The notes under the pieces are model-generated. The model ran no database searches, was not told the DNA's origin, and saw only the letters and a list, made by a program, of their open reading frames with translations. Made by a program: the position numbers and the translations under genes. DNA of 64,000 bases from AP-15 sp050729795 (GTDB lineage: Bacteria > Pseudomonadota > Alphaproteobacteria > ATCC43930 > CGMCC-115725): positions 1-64,000 of the forward strand of contig JBOHME010000006.1 in assembly GCA_050729795.1 (NCBI GenBank), given 5' to 3'. Each line of letters opens with the position of its first letter. The stretch's first letter is position 1. Shown here piece by piece: positions 17,742 to 26,337 of the stretch.

Positions 17742-18803
17742 CTACTGGCCCAACGCCTTTTTCGCATCGAGCTCGTTCCTCACGCAGCCAAGGAGTAGGA
17801 AATAGCCCGGCGAACTCACGCCGGCCATCATCTTTTCGCATTCTTTGAGGATTCGAGGTTCAATTGCGGTTTCGCGGAGAGCCGCAAGCGCGTGCGTCTC
17901 ATTGTCGCGGCACCCTTTTTCAAGGAAATAGCTTTTGCTGCCTGTTTGCTGCATCAGTTCGGCGCAGACCGTATCTATATCGTACGCGGGAAGCAATGAG
18001 GCCGACGCTTGTAATGCTACATGATCCTTAATACAGATGTTGAGAAAAAAATAACCCCAATTCTTATCTGGAACCAAATTGGCAATTCTTGTGCATTCAC
18101 GCATAACTTCAGGATCAACACTCTTGGATCGAAGCGCAGTCAAGGCCTTAGCTTCCCTTTTGCTACAACCATCTGCGTCGAACGAATCAACACCCTCGAT
18201 CTTTTCAATAAAACCGCAATATTCGCTGTAATTCGGAATAGGCTCGCCTTTGCCCATGCCTCTTTCTACGTATATCTTGGTTTGGACGCATTTGTCAAGT
18301 TCAGAATAGGTTAGCCACCGTGATCGATCGTTCTCATTAACACCGAGGCGCAAAATTCTTGGACTGACTGCGGTCATGCGAAGTGTAGAAGCCGCCCTGG
18401 CCTCATCCTTACGGCAAAATATCTCCGCCATACCGCGATTGACAAGCGCATTAGTTGCATCCTTGCGGCAAATTTTTGTAAGCATGTTTCTGTCGATAAG
18501 TGCATTAGCTTCATCTTTGCAAAATAATGCTAACTCATCTTGATGAACAACGGATTGATCGTCTGCTGCCGTTGCTTCCGAAATTTTACGACAAGTGCCG
18601 TCAATGTCGTATTTGGGAATTTGCCCGGCCGCTGCCGGGAGCACGACACCAACGACTAACGAGAGCGCAAGCACGAGCCACTTACCCGTGGACGCCAACG
18701 CCGTATGAAGGTTGCGTCCGAAGGCACTGTGGCGGTTTGCTTGATTCGGACCTTGGTTGACGACATGGCGGCGATGCCCGTTGGAGCGAGTTCGGTTCGG
18801 CAT
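17742..18803 (-). CDS. Secreted Cys-repeat protein coupled to kdsA
   Basis: A 353-residue protein of unknown function, predicted to be exported. A hydrophobic segment (WLVLALSLVVGVVLPAAAG, about residues 43-61) looks like a signal peptide with an unusually long basic N-region, so a later non-ATG start is possible. The mature part repeats a Cys-centred unit: YDIDGTC near the start and YDIDTVC near the end. Between and after them come C-x3-E-x2-A-x2-L segments (FCKDEANAL, FCRKDEARAA, GCSKREAKAL, GCRDNETHAL). The pattern recalls uncharacterised alphaproteobacterial secreted proteins with paired cysteines. The start ATG shares its A with kdsA's stop (TAATG), so translation is probably coupled. 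Base composition is clearly more A+T-rich than the flanks, which suggests later acquisition. Confidence 0.7.
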   Translation of the reverse strand: MPNRTRSNGHRRHVVNQGPNQANRHSAFGRNLHTALASTGKWLVLALSLVVGVVLPAAAGQIPKYDIDGTCRKISEATAADDQSVVHQDELALFCKDEANALIDRNMLTKICRKDATNALVNRGMAEIFCRKDEARAASTLRMTAVSPRILRLGVNENDRSRWLTYSELDKCVQTKIYVERGMGKGEPIPNYSEYCGFIEKIEGVDSFDADGCSKREAKALTALRSKSVDPEVMRECTRIANLVPDKNWGYFFLNICIKDHVALQASASLLPAYDIDTVCAELMQQTGSKSYFLEKGCRDNETHALAALRETAIEPRILKECEKMMAGVSSPGYFLLLGCVRNELDAKKALGQ

Positions 18804-19654
18804 TATCCCACGCTCTGCCGGCGAGCTTTGGCGATGCGGTCGAGGGCGATCAGCTCTTCGAGCAAGGCCGGCAATGCGCGCAAGGGCAGCATCGTCGGGC
18901 CCTCGCAGGGGGCATGGTCGGGGTCCTGATGCGTCTCGATGAACATCGCGGCGACCCCGACCGCCGCGGCGGCACGGGCCAGGACCGGGCCGAATTCGCG
19001 CTCGCCGCCGGAGCGGTCGCCGAGCCCGCCCGGTTCGGCCACCGCATGCGTCGTATCGAACACGACCGGGTAGCCGGTGCGTGCCATGATCGGCAATGCG
19101 CGCATATCGACCACCAGCGTGTTGTAGCCAAAGCTCGCACCCCGCTCGCACAGCAAAATCTGCTCGTTGCCGGTCGAGGCGATCTTGGCCGCGACATTGG
19201 CCATGTCCCGCGGCGCCAGAAACTGCCCCTTCTTGACGTTGACCGGCTTGCCGGTCCGCCCGGCGGCCAGCAGCAAATCGGTCTGCCGGCACAAAAAGGC
19301 CGGCGTCTGCAGCACATCCACCACCTCCGCCACCGGCGCGCATTGCTCCTTCTCATGCACATCGGTCAGCACCGGCAACCCGGTCCGCTCCTTGACCTCG
19401 GCGAGGATCGGCAGTCCGGCCTCGAGCCCGATGCCGCGCGCACCATTGATCGACGAGCGATTGGCCTTGTCGAACGAGGTCTTGTAGATCAGCGGGATCT
19501 TGAGCTTTGTCGCGATCTCGACCAGTGCCGCGCTGATTTCGAGCGCGTGGGCGCGCGATTCGAGCGCGTTCGGCCCGATGATGAAAACCATCGGCAGGTC
19601 GTTGCCAATCATGATGTCGCCGACCGTGACGTGGCGCGCGGCTGAACGTGTCAT
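18803..19654 (-). CDS. kdsA: 3-deoxy-8-phosphooctulonate synthase (KDO8P synthase)
   Basis: A 283-residue aldolase-type enzyme that joins phosphoenolpyruvate and arabinose 5-phosphate to give KDO 8-phosphate for lipid A-core synthesis. Marks are FIIGPNALES, YKTSFDKANRSS, LTDVHEKEQC, NVKKGQFLAP and FIETHQDPDHAPCEGP. The conserved N-terminal Asn/Cys region and the C-terminal substrate loop are complete. The ATG at 19654 gives the usual length. It is 68 bases after pyrG and its stop overlaps the next gene's start. Its presence shows that the organism makes lipopolysaccharide. Confidence 0.96.
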   Translation of the reverse strand: MTRSAARHVTVGDIMIGNDLPMVFIIGPNALESRAHALEISAALVEIATKLKIPLIYKTSFDKANRSSINGARGIGLEAGLPILAEVKERTGLPVLTDVHEKEQCAPVAEVVDVLQTPAFLCRQTDLLLAAGRTGKPVNVKKGQFLAPRDMANVAAKIASTGNEQILLCERGASFGYNTLVVDMRALPIMARTGYPVVFDTTHAVAEPGGLGDRSGGEREFGPVLARAAAAVGVAAMFIETHQDPDHAPCEGPTMLPLRALPALLEELIALDRIAKARRQSVG

Positions 19655-19722
19655 TGCGAGGAACCTCGGGCGACCGGGTGATGCCTGAGCGTGCGTCGCC
19701 GTGCCCGCGATGACAATGCCAG

Positions 19723-21351
19723 TCATACCAAGCGCGATTGGTCGCGCGCGGCGCGGACGAAAGATGCGAACAGCGGGTGTGGCGCGAACGGGGTGGATTT
19801 GAGCTCAGGGTGAAACTGCACGCCAATATACCATGGGTGGTCGGGCAACTCGACGATCTCGGGCAGGATGCCGTCGGGCGACATGCCGGAAAAACGCAGC
19901 CCCGCCGCCTCCAAGCGGGCCTTGTAGCCGATATTGATCTCATAGCGGTGGCGATGGCGCTCGCTGATCATGTCGGCGCCGTAAATCGCGGCCACCCGGC
20001 TGCCCGCCGCCAGCACCGCGTCATAGGCGCCGAGCCGCATCGTCCCACCCAGATCCTCGTTCGAATTGCGCCGCTCGATGGTGTTGCCGCGCGCCCACTC
20101 GGTCATCAGCCCGACCACCGGATGCCGGCAGGCGCCGAACTCGGTCGAGCCGGCGTCCGGCAGATCGGCGAGATCGCGCGCCGCCTCGATCACCGCCATA
20201 TGCATGCCAAAGCAGATGCCGAAATAGGGCACCCGCCGCTCGCGCGCGAAACGCGCCGCCTCGATCATGCCCGGCGTGCCGCGCTCGCCAAAACCGCCCG
20301 GCACGAGAATGCCGTGCACGCCTTCGAGCTGGCGCACCGCCTCTGCCTCCGCCTCGAAGACCTCCGAATCGATCCAGTCGAGATCGACCCCGACATTGTT
20401 GGCGAGACCGCCATGGGTCATCGCCTCGGCCAGCGATTTATAGCTGTCCGGCAGATGCGTATATTTGCCGACGATCGCGATCGTGACCCGGCCCTCGGGC
20501 TTTTTGATCAGGCCGACGATCTCGTTCCAGCGCGAGAGATCGGGCTCCGGCGCGTCGAGCCCGAAATGACGGCACACCTCGCGGTCGAACCCCTCGGCGT
20601 GGTAGGCGGCCGGAACCGCATAGATCGTATCGAGATCGACCGCCGGGATCACCCGTGCCTCGCGCAGATTGCAGAACAATGCAATCTTTTTGCGCGCGCC
20701 GGCCGGGATCGGCCGCTCGCAGCGGCATAACAGGATGTCCGGCTGGATGCCGAGACCGAGCAATTCCTTGGTCGAATGCTGGGTCGGCTTGGTCTTCAGT
20801 TCCCCCGCCGACGGAATGTAGGGAACCAGGGTCAGGTGCACGAACATGACCCGCTCACGCCCGAGCTCGTAGCCGAGCTGGCGGATCGCCTCGAGAAACG
20901 GCAGGCTCTCGATATCGCCGACGGTGCCGCCGATCTCGCATAAGACAAAATCCTCACCGTCGAGATCGGCCTGGATGAATTCCTTGATCGCGTCGGTGAC
21001 GTGCGGGATCACCTGCACCGTGGCACCCAGATACTCGCCGCGCCGCTCGCGGGCGATCACCGTCGAATAGATCCGCCCGGTGGTCACCGAATCGCTGCGC
21101 CGCGCCGTCACCCCGACATAGCGCTCGTAATGGCCGAGATCGAGATCGGTTTCGGCGCCGTCGTCGGTGACATAGACCTCGCCGTGCTGATACGGGCTCA
21201 TCGTCCCCGGATCGACATTGAGGTAGGGATCGAGCTTGCGGAGCCTGACCCTGAACCCACGTGCCTGCAGCAAAGCGCCCAGCGCCGCCGCCGACAAGCC
21301 CTTGCCCAGAGAGGAGACCACGCCGCCGGTAATGAAAATGAACCGCGTCAT
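19723..21351 (-). CDS. pyrG: CTP synthase
   Basis: A 542-residue CTP synthase that aminates UTP using glutamine. The N-terminal synthetase domain opens with MTRFIFITGGVVSSLGKG, whose P-loop is GVVSSLGKG. It also contains LDPYLNVDPGTMSP and EIGGTVGDIESLPF. The C-terminal class I amidotransferase domain carries the nucleophile motif YFGICFGMH and the partner His-x-Glu in VQFHPELKS. The start at 21351 fits the family exactly. It is downstream of secG and upstream of kdsA. Confidence 0.97.
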   Translation of the reverse strand: MTRFIFITGGVVSSLGKGLSAAALGALLQARGFRVRLRKLDPYLNVDPGTMSPYQHGEVYVTDDGAETDLDLGHYERYVGVTARRSDSVTTGRIYSTVIARERRGEYLGATVQVIPHVTDAIKEFIQADLDGEDFVLCEIGGTVGDIESLPFLEAIRQLGYELGRERVMFVHLTLVPYIPSAGELKTKPTQHSTKELLGLGIQPDILLCRCERPIPAGARKKIALFCNLREARVIPAVDLDTIYAVPAAYHAEGFDREVCRHFGLDAPEPDLSRWNEIVGLIKKPEGRVTIAIVGKYTHLPDSYKSLAEAMTHGGLANNVGVDLDWIDSEVFEAEAEAVRQLEGVHGILVPGGFGERGTPGMIEAARFARERRVPYFGICFGMHMAVIEAARDLADLPDAGSTEFGACRHPVVGLMTEWARGNTIERRNSNEDLGGTMRLGAYDAVLAAGSRVAAIYGADMISERHRHRYEINIGYKARLEAAGLRFSGMSPDGILPEIVELPDHPWYIGVQFHPELKSTPFAPHPLFASFVRAARDQSRLV

Positions 21352-21430
21352 GGAATCCCAGCCTAAAGCATCCCCTGCCGCAATCCCACGAGGAAATCGC
21401 GGCCGGCGAAAGCCAGCCCCGCGCGATCCC

Positions 21431-21784
21431 TCAGTGCGCGAGCGGCGCGCTCGGTGCGGCCGGGGGCGCGGGTTTCGCCGGAGCGGCCGGCATGAGCGGT
21501 GTCGTCGGCGCCGCGGGCAGCGCCGGCCCACTCTGGCCAAGGATCGACGGCGGCGCGTGCTCGCGATTGTGCATGACCACTAACAGCACACTCGTTGTCA
21601 TAAAGGCAGCGGCGAGGACCGCGGTCGCCCTGGTCAGCAGGTTTGCCGTCGATCGCCCGGTCATGAACCCCGACATCCCGCCGCCACCCATGCCGAGACC
21701 GCCGCCTTCGCTTTTTTGCAGCAGAATGACCCCGACCAGCGCGAACGCGATCATGATATGGAGCACGAGAATCAGGATGATCAT
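21431..21784 (-). CDS. secG: Preprotein translocase subunit SecG
   Basis: A 117-residue SecG. Two membrane helices are visible (residues about 1-22, IILILVLHIMIAFALVGVIL, and about 50-72, ATAVLAAAFMTTSVLLVVM). They are separated by the family's glycine-rich loop LLQKSEGGGLGMGGGG. A Pro/Ala-rich tail follows. It assists SecYEG-mediated export. It heads the minus-strand block with pyrG and is transcribed divergently from the trp leader. Confidence 0.93.
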   Translation of the reverse strand: MIILILVLHIMIAFALVGVILLQKSEGGGLGMGGGGMSGFMTGRSTANLLTRATAVLAAAFMTTSVLLVVMHNREHAPPSILGQSGPALPAAPTTPLMPAAPAKPAPPAAPSAPLAH

Positions 21785-21908
21785 GAGCCGGAATTTAGGC
21801 GCTCGTGCCGGCGCTGACCAGCACTCGAAGATCGCCGTCTGTTACGCGATGGCGATATGAGACAATTGCAGCGGCCGCGCCGACCCCAGATCGATGCGTG
21901 GTTCCCGG

Positions 21909-21937
21909 TTGCGGGGCGCACAAGCGGCTGCTAGGAT
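21909..21937 (+). promoter_or_regulatory. Predicted trp promoter for a leaderless trpL
   Basis: TTGCGG (21909-21914) and TAGGAT (21932-21937) are spaced by exactly 17 bases. The expected transcription start, six to seven bases after the -10 box, falls at 21943-21944, the A of the trpL ATG. The leader reading frame would then be leaderless, as reported for Sinorhizobium meliloti trpE(G). Sequence match only. Confidence 0.6.
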
Positions 21938-21943
21938 CATGGC

Positions 21944-21988
21944 ATGCCTAGCAACGCACACTCGAATGCTTGGTGGTGGCCCGTGTAA
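21944..21988 (+). CDS. trpL: trp leader peptide
   Basis: A 14-residue reading frame, MPSNAHSNAWWWPV, with three consecutive Trp codons (TGG at 21971-21979) and a TAA stop. It is too short for usual gene finders. The position, between a promoter-like sequence and a terminator hairpin 120 bases before trpE(G), identifies it as the attenuation leader peptide: ribosome stalling on the Trp codons when charged tRNA-Trp is scarce would prevent the terminator from forming. The length equals the 14-codon S. meliloti leader peptide, but the other residues differ. Confidence 0.9.
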   Translation: MPSNAHSNAWWWPV

Positions 21989-22056
21989 GCGGGCGGCCGG
22001 AGTTTGTCACTTCCGAATAGGGCCGCTGCGGAATCCGGGGCGGCCTTTGCATTTTT
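21979..22056 (+). terminator. trp attenuator (pause hairpin, antiterminator, terminator)
   Basis: Four pairing segments can be placed. Segment 1 is GCCCG (21979-21983) and pairs with CGGGC (21990-21994). Segment 2, GCGGCC (21993-21998), is complementary to segment 3, GGCCGC (22021-22026), giving the antiterminator. Segment 3 is equally complementary to segment 4, GCGGCC (22040-22045), giving the terminator. Its stem extends with A19-U47 and G20-U46 pairs and an inner CGG/CCG stem, and is followed by TTTGCATTTTT. The 2:3 and 3:4 pairings exclude each other, the classic arrangement. Confidence 0.85.
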
Positions 22057-22108
22057 GCGGCGAGCCGTACCGGAACCCCACAGCGATCCCGGCGCGCAGG
22101 AGGTTCTC

Positions 22109-24298
22109 GTGCAGCTCACCAGCTCCATCTCTCGGGCCAGCTATGTCACGCGGGGCGGCATCGGCGTCCGTCGAGAGGTCCGCGAGCAGCCTTATCAGCC
22201 GGCCGATAATGCGCTGGCACAGGCGCTCGATTGCAGGCGCGGCCTGTTGTTCTCGTCGAGCTTTGAGTTCCCCGGGCGCTATACCCGGTGGGATATGGGG
22301 TTTGTCGATCCGCCGCTCTCCGTCACCGCGCGCGGGCGAAGCTTTGCAATCGACGCGCTGAACCCCCGCGGCCGGGTGCTGTTGCCGGCGATTGCCAAAG
22401 CATTGGCGCAGCTGCCGCAGACCGGCATCGAGCTGGTCGGCGGGAGCGGTCTGCGCGGCGCGGTGAGAGAGAGCGCCGAGCGGTTTCCCGAGGAGCAACG
22501 CAGCCGTCAGCCATCGGTGTTCTCGGTGCTGCGCGCGCTCGTTCGATTGTTCTCAAGCACCGAGGACCAGCATCTCGGGCTTTATGGCGCGTTCGGTTAT
22601 GACCTCGTGTTCCAGTTCGAGCCCATCCCGTTGAAGCTGCCGCGGGCGGACGACCAACGCGATTTGGTGGTTTATCTGCCCGATGAAATCCTCGTCGTCG
22701 ACCATATGCGCCAGATCGCTGCAACGCATCGCTATGAGTTCGAAGTTGCTGGCAGCTCGACCGCCGGCCTGCCGCACGAGACGGCGCCGGCACCCTATTC
22801 TCAGGGACCAGCCTCCGCGCGCGCGCCCGCGGAAAGCGACCATGCGCCGGGCGAGTACGCCGCTCTGGTCGAGCGCGCCAAGGACGCCTTCGTCCGTGGC
22901 GATCTGTTCGAAGTCGTGCCGGGCCAGCTGTTCGCCGATCGCTGCCCCGACCCGCCGAGCGTCGTCTTTCAGCGGCTGCGCCAGGCCAACCCGGCACCCT
23001 ATGGTGCGCTGATCAATCTCGGCGACGGCGAATTCCTGGTCTCGGCCTCACCCGAAATGTTTGTGCGCGTCGAGGGGAAGCGGATCGAGACCTGCCCGAT
23101 CAGCGGCACGATCGCCCGCGGTCGCGACCCGGTCGAGGACGCCGAGCGCATTCGCGAATTGCTCAACTCGACCAAGGACGAGAGCGAATTGACGATGTGC
23201 ACCGATGTCGACCGCAACGACAAGTCGCGGGTCGCGGTGCCGGGCAGCGTCAAGGTCATCGGCCGCCGCCAGATCGAGCTCTACTCGCGACTGATCCACA
23301 CCGTGGATCATGTCGAGGGTGAATTGCGACCCGAATTCGACGCGCTCGACGGGTTTTTGAGCCACGCCTGGGCGGTGACCGTGACCGGCGCGCCGAAATT
23401 GTGGGCGATCCGCTTTATCGAGCAGCACGAGCGCTCGGCGCGGTGCTGGTATGGCGGTGCGATCGGGCGGGTGACGTTCGACGGCAACATGAACACCGGG
23501 CTCACGCTGCGTACGATCCGCATGCGGGATGGGATCGGCGAAGTGCGGGCGGGTGCCACGCTGTTGTTCGACAGCGACCCGCAGGCCGAGGAGGCCGAGT
23601 GCCGGCTCAAGGCGTCGGCCCTGTTCGGCGCGATCCGGGGCGAGACTTCGGCCCCTGCTCACCGGAGCGCGAGGATGCAACCGGCGGGCGCCACGGCGCG
23701 GGTCCTGCTGATCGACCACGAGGATTCCTTTGTCCACACCCTCGCCAACTACCTGCGCACGGCCGGGACCGAGGTGGTGACGATGCGCCCCGAGCTGGCG
23801 CGCGCCGCGCTCCGTCGCGACGCGGCGCCAGATCTGGTCGTGCTGTCGCCGGGACCCGGCCGCCCCAATGATTTCGCGATGGGCGAAACAATCGACCTTT
23901 GCATCGAGCGCGCGCTGCCCGTCTTTGGCGTCTGTCTCGGGCTGCAAGGGATCGTCGAATATTTTGGCGGGGAGCTCGACCTGCTCCGCCGGCCGCATCA
24001 CGGCAAACCGTCGCTCGTCCGGGTGCTGGGCGGCAGATTGCTGCGGGGATTGCCGGCGGAGTTTACGGTGGGCCGCTACCATTCGCTGCATGCGAGGCGC
24101 AGCCCCTTCCCGGCGGCGCTCTTAGTCACCGCGGAAACCGCAGACGGGGTGATCATGGCGATCGAGCATCGTGAGTTGCCCATCGCCGCGGTCCAGTTTC
24201 ATCCCGAATCGGTCATGACCCTGCGCGACGAGATCGGCATGCCGATCATCGGCGCGGTGCTCGCCGGCCTGACGATGGCCCATGTCCCGACCGCGTAG
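22109..24298 (+). CDS. trpE(G): Anthranilate synthase, fused TrpE-TrpG
   Basis: A 729-residue fusion that makes anthranilate from chorismate and glutamine, the first step of tryptophan synthesis. Residues 1-510 are the TrpE chorismate-using subunit (GQLFADRCPDPPS, ASPEMFVRVEG, CPISGTIARG, MCTDVDRNDKSRV, AWAVTVTGAPK). Residues from about 531 are the TrpG glutaminase (VLLIDHEDSFVHTLANY, nucleophile Cys609 in FGVCLGLQG, and QFHPESVM). I chose the GTG at 22109: it follows a perfect AGGAGG at a five-base distance and gives the usual length, whereas an ATG-like start at 22004 would lie within the attenuator. The fusion is typical of rhizobia and Azospirillum. It is controlled by the upstream leader and attenuator. 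Confidence 0.96.
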   Translation: MQLTSSISRASYVTRGGIGVRREVREQPYQPADNALAQALDCRRGLLFSSSFEFPGRYTRWDMGFVDPPLSVTARGRSFAIDALNPRGRVLLPAIAKALAQLPQTGIELVGGSGLRGAVRESAERFPEEQRSRQPSVFSVLRALVRLFSSTEDQHLGLYGAFGYDLVFQFEPIPLKLPRADDQRDLVVYLPDEILVVDHMRQIAATHRYEFEVAGSSTAGLPHETAPAPYSQGPASARAPAESDHAPGEYAALVERAKDAFVRGDLFEVVPGQLFADRCPDPPSVVFQRLRQANPAPYGALINLGDGEFLVSASPEMFVRVEGKRIETCPISGTIARGRDPVEDAERIRELLNSTKDESELTMCTDVDRNDKSRVAVPGSVKVIGRRQIELYSRLIHTVDHVEGELRPEFDALDGFLSHAWAVTVTGAPKLWAIRFIEQHERSARCWYGGAIGRVTFDGNMNTGLTLRTIRMRDGIGEVRAGATLLFDSDPQAEEAECRLKASALFGAIRGETSAPAHRSARMQPAGATARVLLIDHEDSFVHTLANYLRTAGTEVVTMRPELARAALRRDAAPDLVVLSPGPGRPNDFAMGETIDLCIERALPVFGVCLGLQGIVEYFGGELDLLRRPHHGKPSLVRVLGGRLLRGLPAEFTVGRYHSLHARRSPFPAALLVTAETADGVIMAIEHRELPIAAVQFHPESVMTLRDEIGMPIIGAVLAGLTMAHVPTA

Positions 24299-24323
24299 GA
24301 GAGCCAACCGACGGGATGGCAGG

Positions 24324-26201
24324 TCAGAACATCTGGTCCAGCGTCTGCTGCCTGATCGCGACCGGGATGTGGTCGCGCAGGGATTGTGAGAATTCTTCGC
24401 CGAGATCGGTCTGGATCCCGGCGCCGATCTCGCGGGACAGCCCCTCGGTTGCGGTCTTTGCGCCGATTTTCGGTTCCTGCACCAAGATCAGCTGGGCCGC
24501 ATAAGAGCCGTTGGCATCGGAAGCGGTGACGGCGGCACCGGGCTTGACCGCGAACAGCCGCGCGACCAGCGCCGGTGCCACCCCGTCGGCACCCGCCGAT
24601 TGGCGCAGCAACGGCGGCGAGGTCGTGACCTTCAGTCCCTTAGCCGCCGCGACAGCCGACAGCGACGTGCCCGGCTTGACCGCGGCGGCCAGCGCCTGGG
24701 CCCGTGCGGTGACCAAATCGCGACGCCGCTCCGCCTGCCAACCGGCGATTGCCTGATCCTTGACCTCGGTGAGCGGTCGGATCGAGGGCGGCACGATCTT
24801 GGTCAGCTGCAGCACGAAAATCGCACCTTCGGGCGTCTGTGTAACCCGCGTCGTACGGTCGGCCTCGGTGGCGAAGGCGAGCTTCAGCACCGATGCGGGG
24901 GCGACCGGCAGCACCACCGTCTTGCCGGCACGATCGCGGCCCTGGTCATCGATCCTGGCGACGACCGTGGTCTTCAATCCGAACTTGGCTGCGGCCGCGC
25001 CGATCCCGGCGCCGCCGGCAATCGCGTCGTCCACATGGTTGGCGACGGTGTAGAGGCGGTCGACGGCTTCGTCATGAGCGACGTCCGCCTGCAGCTTCGC
25101 CTTCGCCTCGTCAAAGCTCTCGGTTCGCGGCGGCTCGATCCTGGTGATCCGCAGGATGTGCCAGCCGAGCGGTGAATGCACCGGCGTGCTCGGCTTGTTG
25201 AGCGGCAATGCGAACGCCACCTTGGCGAGGGTGTCAGGCAGCTCGGACTGCGCCAATAGCCCCAGATCGATGGTCTGGGGGGTCTGCCCGGCGATCGTGG
25301 TGGCCACCTCGTTCCAGCTCTGGCCGGCGGCGAGCGCCGCCTCGGCGGCCTTCGCCTTGTCCTCGGTCGGCACCAGGATCTGCTGCACGTCGCGCCGTTC
25401 GGGCAGCGCGAACTCGGCCTGCCGCTGGTTGTAGGCACTCTTCAGCCTCTCCAGCGGCACAGCGATCGTCTTGGCCAGATCGGACGGGGTCAGGCTCGCC
25501 AGCATAAACCCGCGATATTCGGGCGCACGAAAAAGATCCTGATGAGCATCATAATACTTGGTCAGCTCGGCCTCTGTCGGCTGGCCGACATCGCTTGCGC
25601 CCGCATCCGGAATGGTTACGATCGTTGCGATGCGCTTCTCGTTGCGGTAGCGATAGAGCGCATCGACCATGGCCGGCGGGGCGGCGGCGCCGGCGGTGAT
25701 CGCCTGCAACAGATCGTTGCGCGGGATCTCCTGGCGCAGGCGCTCGACATACTGGCCCTCGCTCAACTGGTTCGCCGCCAGCAGCGCGTCGAACGCGGCG
25801 CGATCAAAGCCGCCGGTGCGCCCACGGAACATCGGATCCTGGGTGATCGTGTTGCGGATCACATCATCCGAGACTTCGAGACGCAGCCGTGTGGTCTCCT
25901 GATCGAGCAGGCTGCGGTCGATCAGCTGCCGCAGCACGTCATCGATGACGCCCATCTTCTTGGCCTGGCGCAGATTGACGGCGCTGCCGGTCTCGGTGCT
26001 GAGGCGATCGAGCGCCGGCTGCACGGCATTTTGCAAGGCACTCGCATCGATGCTCTGGCCGCCGACCGTGGCGACCGAGGTATCCGGCGGGCGACCGCGA
26101 AAGATGTCGCCGATGCCCCAGATCCCGAAGGTGATGATCAAGATGCCGAAGAGGCCCTTGACAAACCAGGACCCGGCCTGGGAGCGGATCGCTTGCAGCA
26201 T
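24324..26201 (-). CDS. ppiD: PpiD-type peptidyl-prolyl isomerase / SurA N-terminal domain protein
   Basis: A 625-residue membrane-anchored periplasmic foldase. One membrane helix near the N-terminus (residues about 15-34, WFVKGLFGILIITFGIWGIG) is followed by a SurA/PpiD N-terminal chaperone domain. A central parvulin-type domain follows near residues 255-355 (VQQILVPTEDKAKAAEAALAAG, then SPLGWHILRI), and a long C-terminal region has a second parvulin-like part. PpiD helps outer-membrane and periplasmic proteins fold near the Sec translocon. The ATG at 26201 begins MLQAIRSQAGSW. It is convergent with trpE(G) and divergent from tpiA. Confidence 0.86.
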   Translation of the reverse strand: MLQAIRSQAGSWFVKGLFGILIITFGIWGIGDIFRGRPPDTSVATVGGQSIDASALQNAVQPALDRLSTETGSAVNLRQAKKMGVIDDVLRQLIDRSLLDQETTRLRLEVSDDVIRNTITQDPMFRGRTGGFDRAAFDALLAANQLSEGQYVERLRQEIPRNDLLQAITAGAAAPPAMVDALYRYRNEKRIATIVTIPDAGASDVGQPTEAELTKYYDAHQDLFRAPEYRGFMLASLTPSDLAKTIAVPLERLKSAYNQRQAEFALPERRDVQQILVPTEDKAKAAEAALAAGQSWNEVATTIAGQTPQTIDLGLLAQSELPDTLAKVAFALPLNKPSTPVHSPLGWHILRITRIEPPRTESFDEAKAKLQADVAHDEAVDRLYTVANHVDDAIAGGAGIGAAAAKFGLKTTVVARIDDQGRDRAGKTVVLPVAPASVLKLAFATEADRTTRVTQTPEGAIFVLQLTKIVPPSIRPLTEVKDQAIAGWQAERRRDLVTARAQALAAAVKPGTSLSAVAAAKGLKVTTSPPLLRQSAGADGVAPALVARLFAVKPGAAVTASDANGSYAAQLILVQEPKIGAKTATEGLSREIGAGIQTDLGEEFSQSLRDHIPVAIRQQTLDQMF

Positions 26202-26337
26202 GGTGCTGCCGGCCTCTAACTGGCGGCGCGGGCGGTTGACCCGCCCGGATGCCGGTGTGATCGTGACGAGGCGAGATGATAGGGGCGCCGGGAGAGGGCC
26301 GCAACAGCGGCCCGCCGCCGCACGCCGAGGAGGGCGA

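Noticed and set aside
22004..22108. Longer N-terminus for TrpE(G) from 22004
   Set aside because: It would lie inside the attenuator hairpin and adds residues foreign to the family; the GTG at 22109 has a perfect Shine-Dalgarno sequence.
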